NCBI GenBank assembly: GCA_964361185.1
Contig: CAYHZS010000023.1
Location: forward strand, 1-12,999
Direction of reading: 5' to 3'
DNA from: JBAZYZ01 sp964361185
GTDB taxonomy: Bacteria; Patescibacteriota; Minisyncoccia; Phycocordibacterales; VMEP01
Length of the DNA: 12,999 nt
Part shown: in pieces, positions 7,174 to 12,649 of the stretch
How the letters are laid out: every line of letters starts with the position of its first letter
Position numbering within the stretch: position 1 is the first letter of the stretch
Notes under the pieces: model-generated
What the model was told of the DNA's origin: nothing
The model's input: the letters and a program-made list of their open reading frames with translations, nothing else
The model's database searches: none
Made by a program: the position numbers and the translations under genes

Positions 7174-7434
7174 ATGAAAAAGGAGATTCATCCGGAATAT
7201 TTTCCTAAAGCTAAGGCCAGTTGCGCCTGCGGAGCCACGTACGTGGTTTCTTCGACCATGCCCGAAATACACGTGGAAATATGCTCCGCCTGCCATCCGT
7301 TTTACAGCGGTACGGAGAAAATAATTGATACGGCAGGACGCGTGGAAAAATTCAAGAAACGCGTGGCAACTCATCAGACGGTCAGAGCCTCCATAAAACC
7401 AAAAACCAAAAAAGTTTCCAAGAACAAGAAATAG
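7174..7434 (+). CDS. rpmE: Ribosomal protein L31, zinc-binding form
   Basis: An 86-residue bL31. It starts MKKEIHPEYFP, the family N-terminus, and has four zinc-ligand cysteines: C17 and C19 (CACG), C37 and C40 (CSACHPFYSG). This makes it the zinc-containing (C+) paralogue. The segment CHPFYSGTEKIIDTAGRVEKFKKR is the conserved core that bridges the two ribosomal subunits. The last 20 residues are a lysine-rich tail, longer than the E. coli protein (70 residues). It has its own promoter and a downstream palindrome, so it is likely monocistronic. No zinc-repressor site is evident upstream. Confidence 0.95.
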   Translation: MKKEIHPEYFPKAKASCACGATYVVSSTMPEIHVEICSACHPFYSGTEKIIDTAGRVEKFKKRVATHQTVRASIKPKTKKVSKNKK

Positions 7435-7437
7435 TGC

Positions 7438-7482
7438 CACACAAATTAAAACTGCTCGCTTGGAGCAGTTTTAATTTGTGTG
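7438..7482. terminator. 20-bp perfect palindrome after L31 gene
   Basis: Arms 7438-7457 and 7463-7482 are perfectly complementary, around a five-base loop (GCTTG). The stem contains T4 and A4 tracts but no T-run follows it, so it is a probable but untypical terminator. Confidence 0.7.
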
Positions 7483-7486
7483 AATT

Positions 7487-7600
7487 CTAAATTTCCAATT
7501 TATAATTTTTTAAATAATTTATTAATGTATTAATTTCTAATTAAACATTCTGTAATTACGATTTTATTTTGAAATTAAAAAATTTAACATTAAACATTAT
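7487..7600. repeat. AT-rich heptad-phased intergenic region
   Basis: About 115 bases of nearly pure A/T between L31 and RF1. Units such as TCTAAAT, TTCCAAT, TTATAAT and later ACATTAA, ACATTAT follow with a 7-base period. Words are shared, some in reverse orientation, with 12650-12765. No promoter stands out, although CATTAT at 7592 sits where a leaderless -10 for RF1 would be. Confidence 0.5.
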
Positions 7601-7603
7601 CCA

Positions 7604-8581
7604 ATGGATTTCAATCTCGAAGAACTTAAAAAGAATCACCGTACTGCATATCTTGCGACCGAATATGAGCGCCTTTTGAAGGAAGAAGCGGATGTGCGCG
7701 CTATGATGGAAAATGATTCAAGTATGCTAATGGTCGGAGAGGAGGAGCTGGAAACTATCCGCGCACAAAAGGATTCTCTAGAGGGGCAACTGAAATCAAT
7801 TCTTGCTACCAGCAAAGAAGAGGAAGAAAAACCGATTGGCGTGATACTGGAAGTCCGCGCAGGGGCAGGCGGAGATGAAGCCTCGCTTTTTGCCTGGGAG
7901 CTTGCGGAGATGTATTCAAGATTTGCCGAGAAAAACGGATGGAACGTGTCCAAATTGGACGAATCAAAAAGCGAACTTGGTGGATACAAAGAGGCAATTT
8001 TTGAAATAATGGGGCGTGGTGTCTATGACTCACTCCGTTTTGAAATGGGAGTGCACCGTGTTCAGCGTATTCCGGCTACGGAAAAAGGAGGCCGAATACA
8101 CACGAGCACCGCCTCTGTAGCCATAATGCCGATACGCAAAAAGGAAGATTTAGAAATTAATCCTACGGACATTGAAATGGAATTTTCCCGCTCGGGAGGA
8201 GCCGGAGGGCAAAATGTGAACAAAGTGGAAACAGCCGTTAGGCTAATCCACAAACCGACAGGTATAGCCGTGCGTTCCACGAGCGAGCGGAGTCAGGCTA
8301 AGAACAGGGAAAAAGCGATGAGTATATTGATAGCACGCCTTTCGTCTATCAAAGAAGAGGAAGACACAAAAAAAATGAAAAATGAGAAAAAGAACCAAAT
8401 TGGAACAGGGGACAGATCCGAGAAAATCCGTACCTATAACATGCCCCAGGATCGCGTTACCGACCATAGAATCAAGGAATCTTGGCACAACGTTCCGAAA
8501 ATTATGGGGGGAGAACTGGCACCGATAATTGAAGCTTTCGCCGAGTTTGAACGCACCGGTATTGTTGGGAAGGAAGAATAA
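7604..8581 (+). CDS. prfA: Peptide chain release factor 1
   Basis: A 325-residue class I release factor that reads UAA and UAG and triggers peptide release in the ribosome. HRVQRIPATEKGGRIHTS (151-168) contains the PxT tripeptide (PAT, 157-159) that specifies RF1 rather than RF2 (SPF). SGGAGGQNVNKVETAVRL (197-214) contains the catalytic GGQ at 201-203. VRAGAGGDEASLFAWEL (84-100) is the conserved start of the central domain. It is about 30 residues shorter than E. coli RF1 (360), with the shortage before the PAT motif in the N-terminal domain; the codon-recognition and peptidyl-transfer domains look complete. It is preceded by AT-rich DNA, with no Shine-Dalgarno, and followed by a terminator. 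Confidence 0.95.
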   Translation: MDFNLEELKKNHRTAYLATEYERLLKEEADVRAMMENDSSMLMVGEEELETIRAQKDSLEGQLKSILATSKEEEEKPIGVILEVRAGAGGDEASLFAWELAEMYSRFAEKNGWNVSKLDESKSELGGYKEAIFEIMGRGVYDSLRFEMGVHRVQRIPATEKGGRIHTSTASVAIMPIRKKEDLEINPTDIEMEFSRSGGAGGQNVNKVETAVRLIHKPTGIAVRSTSERSQAKNREKAMSILIARLSSIKEEEDTKKMKNEKKNQIGTGDRSEKIRTYNMPQDRVTDHRIKESWHNVPKIMGGELAPIIEAFAEFERTGIVGKEE

Positions 8582-8595
8582 TAAGAATAATAGTT

Positions 8596-8642
8596 CCGTG
8601 CAACCAAGCTCTGCTTGGTTGGGACGGGCAAAATTTTTTTTT
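8596..8642 (+). terminator. Intrinsic terminator after RF1 gene
   Basis: CAACCAAGC (8601-8609) pairs with GCTTGGTTG (8613-8621) around TCT; CCGT (8596-8599) and ACGG (8624-8627) extend the stem past a small internal loop. A T9 run (8634-8642) follows. Its right arm, GGTTGGGACGGGCA, resembles hairpins at 8688-8720 and 10731-10771. Confidence 0.75.
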
Positions 8643-8661
8643 ATTGTTGACGCGTTATTTT

Positions 8662-8671
8662 NNNNNNNNNN
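8662..8671. other. Assembly gap (10 N)
   Basis: Ten undetermined bases join two contigs between RF1 and S2. The true length is unknown, since 10 N is often a placeholder. Hairpin-forming sequence lies on both sides, which may be why assembly broke here. Order of the two sides depends on scaffolding. Confidence 0.95.
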
Positions 8672-8687
8672 AAAACAAAATTCGGCC

Positions 8688-8719
8688 GCCCAACCCACGG
8701 TCGTGTGGTTCACACGGGC
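8688..8719 (+). repeat. Hairpin upstream of S2 gene
   Basis: AACC-CAC (8692-8698) pairs with GTG-T-GGTT (8703-8710) around GGTC with one bulged T; GCCC (8688-8691) can pair with GGGC (8716-8719). Alternatively CGTGTG pairs with CACACG around GTT. The right arm GGTTCACACGGGCA shares 11 of 14 bases with the RF1 terminator arm. Confidence 0.45.
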
Positions 8720-8738
8720 ATATATTTTTTGATATGCT
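8709..8738 (+). promoter_or_regulatory. Possible S2 promoter
   Basis: TTCACA (8709-8714), 18 bases, TATGCT (8733-8738), ending 11 bases before ATG 8750. This gives a leader of only a few bases. Weaker than the L25 promoter, and a start within the gap is possible. Confidence 0.5.
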
Positions 8739-8749
8739 AGCCGAGTTAT

Positions 8750-9460
8750 ATGATTACAAAGGAAAACACGAAAATTGACGAGATGCTTCTAGCAGGAGCC
8801 CATTTCGGCTATACCCGCACTAGGCGTCATCCTACGGTAAAGCCGTATGTTTTAGGTACTAAAAATCGGATGGATATACTTAATCTTGAAAAGATTGAGC
8901 AGATGTCCGGAGAGGCTCGCGAATTCGTTAAATCTCTCGCCTCAAGCGGGAAAAACCTTCTGTTTGTTGGCTCAAAGCCTGAAGCTCGCGATATAGTGAA
9001 ACAGACAGCCGAATACTTAGGGATGCCATATGTAGTAGAGCGCTGGATTGGCGGTACTCTCACCAATTTTCCCGAGATAAAAAAGCGCATCGATAAGCTC
9101 GCGACTTTATTGGAAAATCGCGAAAAAGGAACAACGGAGGTGTACACGAAAAAAGAAAGACTTCTCATTGATCGCGACATTCTCCGTCTTGAGAAATATT
9201 TTTCCGGACTTTCATCCCTCAAAAATATACCGGCGGCTCTTTTCGTGATTGATTCCAAAAATGAACACATTGCCGTCGAGGAAGCGCGCAAGATGAAGAT
9301 ACCAGTAGTGAGTTTATCTAATTCAGACTGTGATTTGAGCAAAGTTACTTATTCTATTGTCGGCAACGACGCTTCTGTTTCGAGCATCTCTCTTTTTGTT
9401 AAAGAAATAAGTGAAGCGTATAAGGAAGGTAAAGAATTAAAAGTTGAAAGTGTAAAGTAA
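8750..9460 (+). CDS. rpsB: Ribosomal protein S2
   Basis: A 236-residue uS2 of the small ribosomal subunit. The N-terminal block MLLAGAHFGYTRTRRHP (12-28) and the signature VERWIGGTLTNF (96-107) are diagnostic. The second conserved region (161-222) is recognisable (PAALFVIDSKNEHIAVEEARKMKIPVV) but diverges at NSDCDLSKVTYSIVGNDASVSS, where most S2 proteins have 'DTNcdP..vdy.IPgNDDa.rS'. The last codons and the TAA stop lie inside an AAGTNNA heptad array (9441-9468), so the C-terminal KVESVK may be a repeat-derived tail. EF-Ts follows 71 bases later, the usual rpsB-tsf order. Confidence 0.95.
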   Translation: MITKENTKIDEMLLAGAHFGYTRTRRHPTVKPYVLGTKNRMDILNLEKIEQMSGEAREFVKSLASSGKNLLFVGSKPEARDIVKQTAEYLGMPYVVERWIGGTLTNFPEIKKRIDKLATLLENREKGTTEVYTKKERLLIDRDILRLEKYFSGLSSLKNIPAALFVIDSKNEHIAVEEARKMKIPVVSLSNSDCDLSKVTYSIVGNDASVSSISLFVKEISEAYKEGKELKVESVK

Positions 9461-9468
9461 AAAGTAAA
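9441..9468 (+). repeat. AAGTNNA heptad array overlapping the S2 stop
   Basis: Four units, AAGTTGA, AAGTGTA, AAGTAAA and AAGTAAA, begin at 9441, 9448, 9455 and 9462. The stop codon TAA (9458-9460) is within the third unit. Confidence 0.65.
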
Positions 9469-9493
9469 TACAAAAAGCGGTTTTTTGTGTTTC

Positions 9494-9523
9494 CTAAAAG
9501 CTAACAGCTCTAAGCTAAAACCT
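9494..9523 (-). repeat. Heptad repeat TAGCTNN, copy C (reverse orientation)
   Basis: The minus strand matches copy A (151-180) at 29 of 30 bases. It ends eight bases before the EF-Ts start codon, inside the rpsB-tsf spacer. Confidence 0.85.
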
Positions 9524-9531
9524 AGATTGTT

Positions 9532-10119
9532 ATGATTACCACCGATCAAATAAAGGAACTCAGAGACTCCACGGGTATTTCGGTAATGCAGTGCAAGCGC
9601 GCACTTGAAGAGGCAGGAGGGGATAAAGATAAGGCGTTGCTCCTTCTTAAGAAGAGAAGTCGCGATGTTGCCGGCAAAAAATCCGGAAGGATTCTCGGTG
9701 CCGGTGCGGTGCAGGCCTACATACATTCAAGCGGGACTATCGGGGTTATGGTGGAACTTCTTTCCGAAACGGATTTTGTCGCCAAAAATGAAGATTTCAA
9801 AAAAATTGCTTACAATATAGCCATGCACATTGCCGCTGCCAACCCCGAATATTTGAAGGAAGAAGATATTTCTGAAGAGAACATGCAGTCGGTACGGGAA
9901 ATGTTCGTCAAGGAGGCGGACAAAGAAGGCAAAAAGGAAGAGTCTATAAGAAATAAGATTATTCAGGGTAAGATTGATGCCTATTTTTCCGAAAGAGTTT
10001 TAATGAGCCAGCCGTTCGTGAAGAACAATGATATAACCATAGCCGGCCTTGTGGATGAAGCAGTGCAAAAATTTGGGGAGAAGATTGAGATTTCCCGCTT
10101 TGTGCGTTTTTCGATTTAG
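9532..10119 (+). CDS. tsf: Elongation factor Ts
   Basis: A 195-residue EF-Ts, the guanine-nucleotide exchange factor for EF-Tu. The N-terminal UBA-like domain has the family pattern IKELRDSTGISVMQCKRALEE (7-27) then GGDKDKAL (29-36). The core carries GVMVELLSETDFVAKNEDF (71-89), where TDFVAKN is the EF-Tu contact. It is much shorter than the E. coli protein (283 residues) and close to the compact Thermus form with one core subdomain. There is no Shine-Dalgarno before ATG 9532; the preceding bases are heptad copy C followed by AGATTGTT. It probably shares a transcript with S2 and the membrane protein that begins six bases downstream. Confidence 0.95.
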   Translation: MITTDQIKELRDSTGISVMQCKRALEEAGGDKDKALLLLKKRSRDVAGKKSGRILGAGAVQAYIHSSGTIGVMVELLSETDFVAKNEDFKKIAYNIAMHIAAANPEYLKEEDISEENMQSVREMFVKEADKEGKKEESIRNKIIQGKIDAYFSERVLMSQPFVKNNDITIAGLVDEAVQKFGEKIEISRFVRFSI

Positions 10120-10125
10120 CGCCGT

Positions 10126-10515
10126 ATGCTTACATCAGTCATATTTTTTGTTGTTTTTGTTTTAGCTATTGTCGTAATGGTCTTTTTTAGGGTTTGGGAA
10201 CTCCGCGTTGGGCGGCTTTTTGTGGACGAAGAAAAAGTTCCCGACAGGTTCTTCCAAATTGACAAAATGGAAAGAGAGGCCGAGCGGCTTATAAGAAAGG
10301 CCAACACGCTTTTCTTCAACAGTATTTTCCTCTCTCTTTCTCACGCGATAATCTTCATGCGACACTTGAGGGACGCAGTAAGCAAAGGACTTGCCAGATT
10401 TTCAGCTAGCCTGCCCTCGCATCTTCCTCATCACCAAAGCGGATCATCCGTATATCTTAAAGATATCTCCGCGCGCAAAGAGGAAGTAAGGAAGGAGAAC
10501 GGGTATCATGAATAG
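10126..10515 (+). CDS. Small unknown membrane protein
   Basis: A 129-residue protein I do not recognise. Residues 2-22 (LTSVIFFVVFVLAIVVMVFF) are a membrane helix or uncleaved signal anchor. Residues 24-62 are charged and helical (RVWELRVGRLFVDEEKVP...REAERLIRKAN). Residues 63-78 form a second, weaker hydrophobic stretch (FFNSIFLSLSHAIIFM), and the tail is polar with a His/Ser/Pro segment at 97-107. It begins six bases after the EF-Ts stop, so it is likely co-transcribed with S2 and EF-Ts. Its TAG stop is the first TAG of heptad array D, so the reading frame may have been shortened or ended by the repeat. Confidence 0.6.
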   Translation: MLTSVIFFVVFVLAIVVMVFFRVWELRVGRLFVDEEKVPDRFFQIDKMEREAERLIRKANTLFFNSIFLSLSHAIIFMRHLRDAVSKGLARFSASLPSHLPHHQSGSSVYLKDISARKEEVRKENGYHE

Positions 10516-10544
10516 CTGATAGCTTATAGCTGTTAGCTTTTAGG
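10513..10544 (+). repeat. Heptad repeat TAGCTNN, copy D
   Basis: TAGCT units start at 10513, 10520, 10527 and 10534, with TAGG at 10541: four full units with an exact 7-base period. The first TAG is the stop codon of the preceding gene. It shares 24 bases with copy A. Confidence 0.85.
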
Positions 10545-10587
10545 TGAATACTAAACACAAAGGAATATTTGTTTTAGTGGTGTTTTT

Positions 10588-10709
10588 GTTGTAGGTTGAG
10601 GAGTGAAGATGACGAAACATTGAACCCAGCAGGGTGAATGTGTTGTTAGTTGTAAGTTGAGGAGTAATGACGACGAAATACTGAGCTCAATAGAGCGAAT
10701 GTATTGTGT
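10588..10709 (+). repeat. Tandem duplication of a 61-base hairpin unit
   Basis: Two diverged copies (about 10588-10646 and 10649-10709) share GTTGAGGAGT, GACGAAA and GCGAATGT/GGTGAATGT blocks. Each holds a 25-base hairpin, 10617-10641 and 10678-10702. In the inner stem A-T (10624/10635) is replaced by G-C (10685/10696), and C-G (10626/10633) by T-A (10687/10694), so pairing is preserved despite base changes. The outer stem is perfect in the first copy and weaker in the second. No open frame fits. It may be a mobile repeat or a structured RNA. Confidence 0.65.
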
Positions 10710-10718
10710 TATTTTTTC

Positions 10719-10792
10719 GCCGCCTTAGCTCCCCGGTAGCAGAACCTCGGTAAGATCGGTTCGCTACGGGGCAGGCAGTTGGTCCCTTCAGA
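10719..10792 (+). pseudogene. Duplicated tRNA 5' end split by a hairpin
   Basis: GCCGCCTTAGCTC at 10719-10731 repeats the first 13 bases of the tRNA starting at 10793. It is followed by a stem of 14 bp with two single-base bulges (10731-10746 with 10758-10771, top GAACC/GGTTC, base CCCCG/CGGGG). AGTTGGT, like the tRNA D-loop, resumes at 10777. It looks like a partial tRNA copy interrupted by a hairpin insertion. Confidence 0.5.
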
Positions 10793-10830
10793 GCCGCCTT
10801 AGCTCAGTTGGTAGAGCGCCACTTTTGCTC

Positions 10831-10866
10831 CGATATTCTCAAAACTGAAGTTTTGTTAGAATATCG
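10831..10866 (+). repeat. Hairpin inside the anticodon-loop insertion
   Basis: CGATATTCT-CAAAAC (10831-10845) pairs with GTTTTG-TT-AGAATATCG (10850-10866) around a TGAA loop: 15 pairs with a two-base TT bulge. It occupies the insertion upstream of the nested tRNA. TCCGAT (10829-10834) could alternatively pair with ATCGGG (10986-10991). Confidence 0.75.
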
Positions 10867-10874
10867 AGAGTCCT

Positions 10875-10989
10875 CGATTTTGTAAATAAATTTGCCGGGG
10901 TAGCTCAGTGGTAGAGCAGGGCTTTTGTAAAGCTCAGGCCGGAGGTTCAAATCCTCTCCCCGGCTCCATATGCAAATTTTACAAAATCG
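10875..10989 (+). repeat. Inverted repeat enclosing the inner tRNA
   Basis: CGATTTTGTAAA (10875-10886) pairs perfectly with TTTACAAAATCG (10978-10989), then ATTT with AAAT beyond a TAA bulge. This 16-bp stem holds the complete tRNA-Thr at its tip. Confidence 0.8.
10894..10968 (+). tRNA. tRNA-Thr (anticodon UGU)
   Basis: A complete 75-base tRNA. Acceptor GCCGGGG/CCCCGGC is perfect; D arm GCTC-AGTGGTA-GAGC; anticodon arm GGGCT-TTTGTAA-AGCTC with anticodon TGT at 10926-10928; variable loop AGGCC; T arm GGAGG-TTCAAAT-CCTCT; then T and encoded CCA. It reads ACA and, through wobble, other threonine codons. All arms are intact, so it should be functional. It lies inside the anticodon-loop insertion of another tRNA (10793-11067), which raises the question of how the two are processed. 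Confidence 0.95.
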
Positions 10990-11007
10990 GGATAAAGTGG
11001 ATGCTTG

Positions 11008-11036
11008 CCCTGTAGTGAGTAATCTCTACTACCGGG
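11008..11036 (+). repeat. Hairpin in the variable region of the outer tRNA
   Basis: CCC-T-GTAGTGAG pairs with CTC-T-ACTAC-C-GGG around TAAT, 11 pairs with a mismatch and a bulged T. It sits between the anticodon and T arms, making a 39-base variable region (11001-11039), longer than class II arms of Leu, Ser or Tyr tRNAs. Confidence 0.7.
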
Positions 11037-11068
11037 GTCGTCAGTTCGAATCTGACAGGTGGCTCCAA

Positions 11069-11096
11069 ATATAACTAACAACCAACGACTTACGAT
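11069..11096 (-). repeat. GTNNGTT heptad array
   Basis: On the minus strand GTAAGTC, GTTGGTT and GTTAGTT follow each other with a 7-base period, filling the space between the tRNA and the glycosyltransferase start. Similar words (GTTAGTTGTAAGTTG) join the two hairpin units near 10645-10660. Confidence 0.5.
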
Positions 11097-11102
11097 AAAT
11101 AG

Positions 11103-12647
11103 ATGGAATACAAAAAATCCCCGTATTTCCACCTTGGGCAGGCGGGAGAACTTACTGGCCGAGACAGGCGGATTTACCGCGCGCTTGAAATATTGCCCGG
11201 CGTTTTGTCATGGGGGACGATACTGATCACGATTTTTCTTTCGGCTTTCGTGCCCATAGCTGCCGCTTTCTTTATTATCATTTTTGACTTGTATTGGTTT
11301 TTGAAGACAGTCTATCTTTCTATACATCTTCGTGAAAATTGGAAAAGAATGAAGCATAACATGGCGCTTGATTGGGGGGAGAGGCTTACTAACCTTAAAT
11401 ATGATCATGTCGTGCATGTGGTTATTCTGCCTTTCTATAACGAAAGCTATGAGGTGGTGGAGAGGAGCATAGCCTCTCTTTTATCGGCTAATTTTGACCA
11501 CAAAAAAATAGCCCTAATCCTGGCCGCGGAAGCAAAAGGAGGAGCTGGGGCAGAAGATATATCAAAGATGATTATGGACAAATATTCTAAAGAATTTGCC
11601 TATTTTTTGGCAACTGAACACCCAGACAGCGTCCCGGGCGAGATGGCGGGAAAAGGCTCAAATATTTCTTATGCGGCGGAAGAAGCCCGCAAGAAAATAC
11701 TTGATGCGAACAATATTCCGTACGAGAACGTGATGGTGTCGGCGTTTGATATAGACACTGTCGTGTACCCCGAATATTTTAATTGCCTTACTTGGAATTT
11801 TTTGACAGCCGAAGACCCGTACCGGACTTCTTATCAGCCTGTGCCGGTTTATAACAATAATATTTGGTACGCGCCCGCTCTTTCGCGCGTGGTTGCTTCT
11901 TCGGGAACTTTTTGGCAGATGATACAGCAGGAGCGCCCTGAAAGACTTGCCACTTTTTCTTCGCATGCCGTTCCGTTCAAACCTCTTTATGAAGGCGGAT
12001 ATTGGCAGAAAAATATGGTGTCGGAAGATTCACGTATTTTCTGGAATCTATATTTGGCGAATAACGGCAATTATCGGGTAGTGCCTATTTCTTACCCGCT
12101 TTCAATGGACGCCAACCTAGCTCCGACATTCTGGGCTACCGCGAAGAATATTTACAAACAGCAGAGACGTTGGACATGGGGTGTGGAGAATGTGCCGTAC
12201 ATACTTTTTAACTTCATTAAAAACAAAGAGATACCATTGCGGAGCAGAATTAGAATGGCCTTCATACAAGTGGAAGGTTTTTGGTCTCTTGCCACCAATC
12301 CGATTTTTATTTTCCTTCTGGGATGGCTCCCGCTTGTTTTGGGTGGCAGGGAATTCAACGCGACAATACTTTCTTACAACTTGCCGATTATGACGCGCGA
12401 CTTAATGATTTTAGCCATGACCGGACTTTTCTTTTCGGCTTATTTATCAATGAGGTTTTTGCCTGATATGCCGAAGGAATTTACAAAAAGAAAGCGTAGG
12501 AAGCTTTACATGATTTTCCAATGGCTCCTTATTCCCATAACCATCACTATTTTCGGCGCCATTCCCGGCCTTGAAGCCCAGACGCGCCTTATGCTGGGCG
12601 GGAAGTATAGGTTGGGTTTCTGGGTGACGCCGAAGTTTAGGAAATAA
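11103..12647 (+). CDS. Membrane family 2 glycosyltransferase
   Basis: A 514-residue processive-type glycosyltransferase that would transfer sugar from a nucleotide-sugar at the inner face of the membrane. Residues 30-75 form two membrane helices. The GT2 domain starts with VVHVVILPFYNES (103-115). AFDIDTVVYPEYF (214-226) supplies the DxD metal/nucleotide motif (Asp216, Asp218), VSEDSRIFWN (306-315) the acidic catalytic-base region, and QQRRWTWG (353-360) the Q-RRW motif of cellulose-synthase-like enzymes. Three or four helices follow (about 392-415, 430-450, 468-490). It resembles enzymes making cell-surface polysaccharide, but product and substrate cannot be read from sequence. The 30 bases before the ATG have no Shine-Dalgarno and no clear promoter. 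Confidence 0.88.
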   Translation: MEYKKSPYFHLGQAGELTGRDRRIYRALEILPGVLSWGTILITIFLSAFVPIAAAFFIIIFDLYWFLKTVYLSIHLRENWKRMKHNMALDWGERLTNLKYDHVVHVVILPFYNESYEVVERSIASLLSANFDHKKIALILAAEAKGGAGAEDISKMIMDKYSKEFAYFLATEHPDSVPGEMAGKGSNISYAAEEARKKILDANNIPYENVMVSAFDIDTVVYPEYFNCLTWNFLTAEDPYRTSYQPVPVYNNNIWYAPALSRVVASSGTFWQMIQQERPERLATFSSHAVPFKPLYEGGYWQKNMVSEDSRIFWNLYLANNGNYRVVPISYPLSMDANLAPTFWATAKNIYKQQRRWTWGVENVPYILFNFIKNKEIPLRSRIRMAFIQVEGFWSLATNPIFIFLLGWLPLVLGGREFNATILSYNLPIMTRDLMILAMTGLFFSAYLSMRFLPDMPKEFTKRKRRKLYMIFQWLLIPITITIFGAIPGLEAQTRLMLGGKYRLGFWVTPKFRK

Positions 12648-12649
12648 TT

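Larger units (their letters stand above)
10793..11067 (+). tRNA. Interrupted tRNA, probably Thr, hosting another tRNA
   Basis: 5' part (10793-10827): acceptor GCCGCCT, D arm GCTC/GAGC, and anticodon 5' strand CCACT with TTTG. 3' part: AGTGG (10996-11000) pairs with CCACT; T arm GTCAG-TTCGAAT-CTGAC (11040-11056); acceptor AGGTGGC (11057-11063) pairs with the 5' end including one G-T pair; then T and encoded CCA. Dropping 10828-10992 and 34 bases of the variable region leaves a normal 76-base tRNA with loop TTTGTAA, anticodon UGU (Thr). G1-C72, C2-G71 and a T before CCA agree with its neighbour. A cut after T10825 and G10990 would instead give GAU (Ile). Whether it is spliced, functional or a pseudogene cannot be told. 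Confidence 0.6.

Noticed and set aside
9469..9488. Terminator between S2 and EF-Ts
   Set aside because: ACAAAAA/TTTTTTGT gives only a weak A/T stem around GCGG, and the two genes are usually co-transcribed.
151..10544. CRISPR array
   Set aside because: The repeats are short heptads without spacers and are dispersed; no cas gene is present.
10828..10992. Group I or group II self-splicing intron in the outer tRNA
   Set aside because: Without the 75-base tRNA only about 90 bases remain. I see no P3-P8 core, no guide sequence complementary to the 5' exon end, and no group II domain V.
10819..11000. Archaeal-type bulge-helix-bulge intron
   Set aside because: CCACTTT/AAAGTGG and TCCGAT/ATCGGG could flank an internal loop, but it is 3 by 2 bases rather than two offset three-base bulges, and bacteria are not known to have the matching endonuclease.
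10713..11067. tmRNA or T-box leader
   Set aside because: A D arm, an anticodon stem and an encoded CCA are present, unlike tmRNA; there is no tag reading frame and no T-box sequence before the glycosyltransferase.
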